From Chelatococcus sp. YT9 (GTDB lineage: Bacteria > Pseudomonadota > Alphaproteobacteria > Rhizobiales > Beijerinckiaceae): a DNA stretch of 64,000 nt. Shown piece by piece: positions 60,944-64,000 of this stretch. The position numbers and the translations under genes are program-made. Under the pieces are notes generated by a model. That model ran no database searches. It worked only from the letters and a program-made list of their open reading frames with translations, and was not told the origin of the DNA. The stretch is taken from the NCBI RefSeq assembly GCF_018398315.1, contig NZ_JAHBRW010000003.1, positions 1 through 64,000 on the forward strand. Direction: 5' to 3'. Each line of letters opens with the position of its first letter. The first letter of the stretch is position 1.

Positions 60944-61712
60944 CGTCGACTCCCAGATAGGCTGCGATCACCTCGGGATGTTGAAGTACTCGACTTGGAA
61001 CATCGGTAACGAGTTGTTTGCCATCGACCATGACCATCACCTCGTCGCAAAGGGCACCGATCGCAGCCATGTCGTGCTCGACGATCACGATGGTGCGGCC
61101 CTTTGCTGTTGCCCGCATCAATCGGATGAATTCGGCAGTCTCCGCCTCGTTCATTCCAGCAACGGGCTCATCCAAGAAGATGATTTTTGGCTCGTTCATC
61201 AGCATGATAGCCACGGCCAGCCGACGCTGAATGCCGTAGGCCAGGACCGAAGCTGTCTGGTCTCGAAGGTCAGAGAGGTCACACATTGAAAGAACCTCCT
61301 CAGCCTTACCAGCAAAAGACTCCATGTCGGACCGCCATGCCGAACTGCGCAAAATGCGCTGAACGACGTTGTGCCGCATCCCGCCGTAGCTGGCATAAAG
61401 GAGGTTTTCGTAGACGGTCGCCTCACCGAACATCGCCGTCCGCTGAAAGCTCCGACCCACGCCGCTGCGTGCCACCGCATGAGCCGGCAAGGCCACTACG
61501 TCCATCCCGAGCACCGAGACTTTCCCGGAAGTGGGCTTTGTGATCCCGCACATAATGTCGAACATCGTCGACTTGCCAGCTCCGTTCGGGCCGATCAGAC
61601 CGAAAATCGAGCCATCGGGAATGCGAACGTCCACGCCCTTGAGCGCTTTGACGCCACCGTAGTGCTTCTCAATGCCGGAGGCTTCAACAGCGTATCGGGT
61701 CACCGGCGTCAT
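60927..61712 (-). CDS. Liv-type ABC transporter ATP-binding protein (system C, LivG)
   Basis: 261-residue LivG-type ATPase. Walker A GPNGAGKSTMFD near 37, FQRTAMFGEATVYENL near 86, signature LAYGIQRRLAVAIML near 158, Walker B IIFLDEPVAGMN near 176 and VEHDMAAIG near 210. The long mid-domain insert with YGGMRHNVVQRILRS is typical of LivG. Its stop lies inside livF. Confidence 0.92.
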   Translation of the reverse strand: MTPVTRYAVEASGIEKHYGGVKALKGVDVRIPDGSIFGLIGPNGAGKSTMFDIMCGITKPTSGKVSVLGMDVVALPAHAVARSGVGRSFQRTAMFGEATVYENLLYASYGGMRHNVVQRILRSSAWRSDMESFAGKAEEVLSMCDLSDLRDQTASVLAYGIQRRLAVAIMLMNEPKIIFLDEPVAGMNEAETAEFIRLMRATAKGRTIVIVEHDMAAIGALCDEVMVMVDGKQLVTDVPSRVLQHPEVIAAYLGVDDVDND

Positions 61713-62713
61713 GGTTGACCCGCCTTTGATCTGGAAAGCCGCGTCAAAAGGGCCTTGAAGATCTGATGGAGTCCGCCAGGGGCTACCATCATTACGAAGA
61801 TAATAAGCAACGAGAAGACAAGAACCTTAACGTTCGCATCGAAATTCAAGAATTGCGGCGCTACCGTGAAGATCACAGATCCGATCACCGGCCCATAGAG
61901 TAGGCCCGTGCCGCCAATGAGCACTGCGAGGAGTGCGTCTACCGTGCGCAGCACCGACATGATTTCGGGCGTGACGATCTGAGAGAATGGGAGGCAGAGA
62001 CTTCCCGCCAAGGCCGCAATCGGCGCGCTAAGTACCAGCGCCTTGAGCCTCTCTCTGAAGACGTTGATCCCTAGCGACTGAGCCAGATGCCGACCCTGGC
62101 GAATGCTCTCCAATGCCCGTCCAAACCTGGAGCTGCGAACATGAGCCAGGATTACGAGCACCAGAAGCAGGATGAGCGCAGTCGCGAGGAAGTAGGTCCG
62201 TGGCGTCGAAAAATCAAAGGGTCCGATTGCGAGGCGCGAGAATCCAAAAAGCCCGAGTGCACCGCCCGCAAAGTCCAGGTTGTGGACCGTCACCATTGCG
62301 ACGCCCGACAACCCCCAGGAGACGATCGAGAAGTAGGCGCCGGTAAGCCTAAGCGTAAGCCAACCGATAAGCAGAGCGGCGACCGCAGCCACCACCATTC
62401 CCATTGCGATACCGAGCTCGTAGGGCAGCCCGGCATTGTTCATCGCGATTGCAGGCGCATAAGCGCCAATGCCAAAAAACATGCAATGGCCAAGCGGCAC
62501 TTCTCCCACTCCACCAAGGATGATGTTCACGCTCAACGCGAACAGGGCAAAGCCGCAGGTGTACGCTGCCAAGTTCAGGAGAAACGGGCTTTCGACAGTC
62601 AAGCCAACGACCAGAATGAACCCGAGCCCAGCGAACAGGAGCAAAAGCTGCGCGACGGGTAGAGTTCTGCCGCTTCTTTGCAACTTCAGGGGGGCAATCG
62701 AAACAGTTGACAT
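61709..62713 (-). CDS. Liv-type ABC transporter permease (system C, LivM)
   Basis: 334-residue LivM-type permease with about nine membrane segments. The conserved LGGVGEVPLGHCMFFGIGAY stretch is near 67, and VDALLAVLIGGTGLLYGPVIG near 262. I chose the ATG at 62713; a GTG three bases earlier sits directly after the livH stop. It overlaps livG by four bases. Confidence 0.93.
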   Translation of the reverse strand: MSTVSIAPLKLQRSGRTLPVAQLLLLFAGLGFILVVGLTVESPFLLNLAAYTCGFALFALSVNIILGGVGEVPLGHCMFFGIGAYAPAIAMNNAGLPYELGIAMGMVVAAVAALLIGWLTLRLTGAYFSIVSWGLSGVAMVTVHNLDFAGGALGLFGFSRLAIGPFDFSTPRTYFLATALILLLVLVILAHVRSSRFGRALESIRQGRHLAQSLGINVFRERLKALVLSAPIAALAGSLCLPFSQIVTPEIMSVLRTVDALLAVLIGGTGLLYGPVIGSVIFTVAPQFLNFDANVKVLVFSLLIIFVMMVAPGGLHQIFKALLTRLSRSKAGQP

Positions 62714-62716
62714 CAC

Positions 62717-63592
62717 TCAGTGCCTATTGATTTGGGCTCGGCCCAGCAGGCCCTGAGGCCAGAAGAGCAGTACAAAAATGACGAGCATCCACCCGAGAGC
62801 TGGCGTCCAGGAAACAGAGACGTAGGTTTCGAACAGCGCATTCGACAGTCCGATGACCATTGCTCCCAGCATGGCACCGCCAATACTGCCTAGACCGCCC
62901 AGGATGACTACAGTAAATGCGACGATTACGTTTGCGTCGCCCATCGTCGGGAAGGCCGCAATCAAGGGAGCCAAGAGTGCGCCTGCGAGCCCGGCGGCGG
63001 ATATGCCGAGAAGGAAAGAGAAACTGCGGATAAACGGGACGTTGATCCCCGAATAGAGCGCGCCCTTGGCATTCTGAGACACCGCGAGGATCTGCTGGCC
63101 TCTGACCGAATGTCGAAGCCACCACGCGAATGCAGTGAGAACGATCACCGAGGTCACGGCGATGAATACGCGCTGCGCCGACAGGAAAAAGCCGAACACT
63201 GATATGGCTGTTTGTCCAAAGGGCGATCTCACCGGCAGCGGATCCGGGCCAACGATAAGGATGATCGAGGCCACGATCGCCTGCGACAGGGCGAATGTGA
63301 TGATGATCGACCCGTGCTCTCCACGATCGTAGAGGGCGCGGCGAACGATCGTCACCTCCAGTAGGTAGCCAATGACGGCGACCCCGACGACCGCGAGAGG
63401 TATCGCGACAAGATACCCCAATCCCGTGTTCTGGAGGAGAAGCACACCGTACGCGCCTAGTGCGAAGAAGGCGCCATGAGCAAAATTGACGATGTGCAGA
63501 GTTCCGAAGATGACCGTCAGGCCGACGGCCACCAAGGCATAACCAGACCCCAGAATCAAACCGTTAATGATCGTTTGGACAAACAGGTCCAT
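62717..63592 (-). CDS. Liv-type ABC transporter permease (system C, LivH)
   Basis: 291-residue LivH-type permease, about eight membrane segments. It opens INGLILGSGYALVAVGLTVIFG and LHIVNFAHGAFFALGAYG near 33-50 and has VVILGGLGSIGGAMLGA near 230. It follows the binding-protein gene by 18 bases, so livK-livH-livM-livG-livF is one unit with the catabolic genes downstream. Confidence 0.93.
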   Translation of the reverse strand: MDLFVQTIINGLILGSGYALVAVGLTVIFGTLHIVNFAHGAFFALGAYGVLLLQNTGLGYLVAIPLAVVGVAVIGYLLEVTIVRRALYDRGEHGSIIITFALSQAIVASIILIVGPDPLPVRSPFGQTAISVFGFFLSAQRVFIAVTSVIVLTAFAWWLRHSVRGQQILAVSQNAKGALYSGINVPFIRSFSFLLGISAAGLAGALLAPLIAAFPTMGDANVIVAFTVVILGGLGSIGGAMLGAMVIGLSNALFETYVSVSWTPALGWMLVIFVLLFWPQGLLGRAQINRH

Positions 63593-63610
63593 CAGCGTTT
63601 GGCCTTGTGC

Positions 63611-64000
63611 TTACTTGACCCGGAAGAGGTCGAGGAGAGCGACGTCATTGCCCTTCACGACATGAATGTAGAAGTAGGGGGCTCGGGCGCGACCTTTCTC
63701 GTCGAAATTCAGGGATCCACGCGGCGTTTCCCAGGTATTCGTGCGGATCGTTTTGGAGATTAGGCCGTAGTCACTATCGCTGCCCGCTTTGTTCATCGCG
63801 CCAGCAATGACCTGAACCGCTTCATAGCTCACAAGGCTGACCTTGTTCGGATCTTCGCCGTACTTGGCTTTGAAGCGTTTGATGAACTCGGCCATCGCGC
63901 CTGTTGCGCCCTCTGCGATGAAAATATCCCCCGTGAGAACGCCTTCCATGGCGCCTTCAGCAGGACGGATAGCGGAAGCCTGCACCGTACCGGTGGAATG
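63611..64000 (-). CDS. Liv-type substrate-binding protein (system C), C-terminal part
   Basis: The last 129 residues of a HAAT-family periplasmic binding protein; the gene continues past the right edge of the window, so its start and signal peptide are not seen. Recognisable elements are FIKRFKAKYGEDPNKVS and YEAVQVIAGAMNKAGSD, the usual C-lobe helices, and the final strand YIHVVKGNDVALLDLFRVK. It belongs with the system C permeases and ATPases next to it. Confidence 0.9.
   Translation of the reverse strand, partial: HSTGTVQASAIRPAEGAMEGVLTGDIFIAEGATGAMAEFIKRFKAKYGEDPNKVSLVSYEAVQVIAGAMNKAGSDSDYGLISKTIRTNTWETPRGSLNFDEKGRARAPYFYIHVVKGNDVALLDLFRVK

Noticed and set aside
1-64000. CRISPR array or phage defence system
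   Set aside because: No regularly spaced repeats, cas, toxin-antitoxin or restriction genes were seen anywhere in the window.

Overview
The window is high-GC DNA dense in CoA-linked catabolic genes, with Rhizobiales-like etfBA, a biotin-dependent pyruvate carboxylase of about 1150 residues, DUF736 and a tRNA-Arg(CCG). It looks like a metabolically versatile alphaproteobacterium (Bosea/Chelatococcus/Bradyrhizobium-like). I cannot name the species from sequence alone.

Layout. (1) 1-2532: a long non-coding stretch with an unusual G-rich tract, a Tat-exported alpha/beta hydrolase and a DsrE-like protein. (2) 2600-6500: a decayed integrated element beside tRNA-Arg(CCG). It has a serine recombinase broken by a frameshift and without a normal start, a 52-residue coiled-coil-like protein followed by two strong hairpins, and a DUF736 protein. 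(3) 6574-9183: electron-transfer flavoprotein genes etfB-etfA and a metallo-beta-lactamase-fold hydrolase. (4) 9367-41734: a 32-kb divergent catabolic supercluster. The minus arm carries hyuA, hyuB, a CoA-transferase, an enoyl-CoA hydratase, a five-gene Liv-type ABC transporter, two MmgE/PrpD proteins flanking an HMG-CoA-lyase-like enzyme and an acyl-CoA dehydrogenase, and a racemase-like protein. The plus arm carries an acylating aldehyde dehydrogenase and 4-hydroxy-2-oxovalerate aldolase, a second five-gene Liv transporter, then an acyl-CoA dehydrogenase, a thiolase-fold protein without catalytic cysteines, a DUF35 protein, MFE-2-like SDR and MaoC proteins, an acyl-CoA synthetase, an atypical SDR and a two-domain EthD protein. 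(5) 42038-45499: pyruvate carboxylase. (6) 45806-64000: a third catabolic block, all minus strand and visibly less GC-rich. It holds a third Liv transporter (binding protein cut by the window edge), a TIM-barrel amidohydrolase, a CoA-transferase, a paired acyl-CoA dehydrogenase set, enoyl-CoA hydratase, old-yellow-enzyme reductase, two SDRs, thiolase, an ACAD10/11-type dehydrogenase next to an APH-type kinase, a bifunctional FadB/FadJ-like enzyme and a quinone oxidoreductase.

How the parts fit. The arms of region 4 appear to be one regulon: a LacI-family gene at 25401-26552 sits between them, and four near-identical palindromes (core GAAACGTTTC) lie in front of hyuA, in front of the regulator itself, and twice in front of the second transporter operon. 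The plus arm resembles a dissociated peroxisomal branched-chain/side-chain oxidation set: dehydrogenase, hydratase-2, MFE-2 dehydrogenase and an SCP-x-like enzyme that I infer to be a retro-aldolase with its DUF35 partner. The acylating aldehyde dehydrogenase could consume an aldehyde released by such a lyase. The five acyl-CoA dehydrogenases in the window would pass electrons to the ETF encoded at 6.5-8.3 kb. The third block contains a kinase/ACAD pair like the one used for 4-hydroxyacyl-CoA (levulinate-type) catabolism. Substrates are not identifiable from sequence alone.
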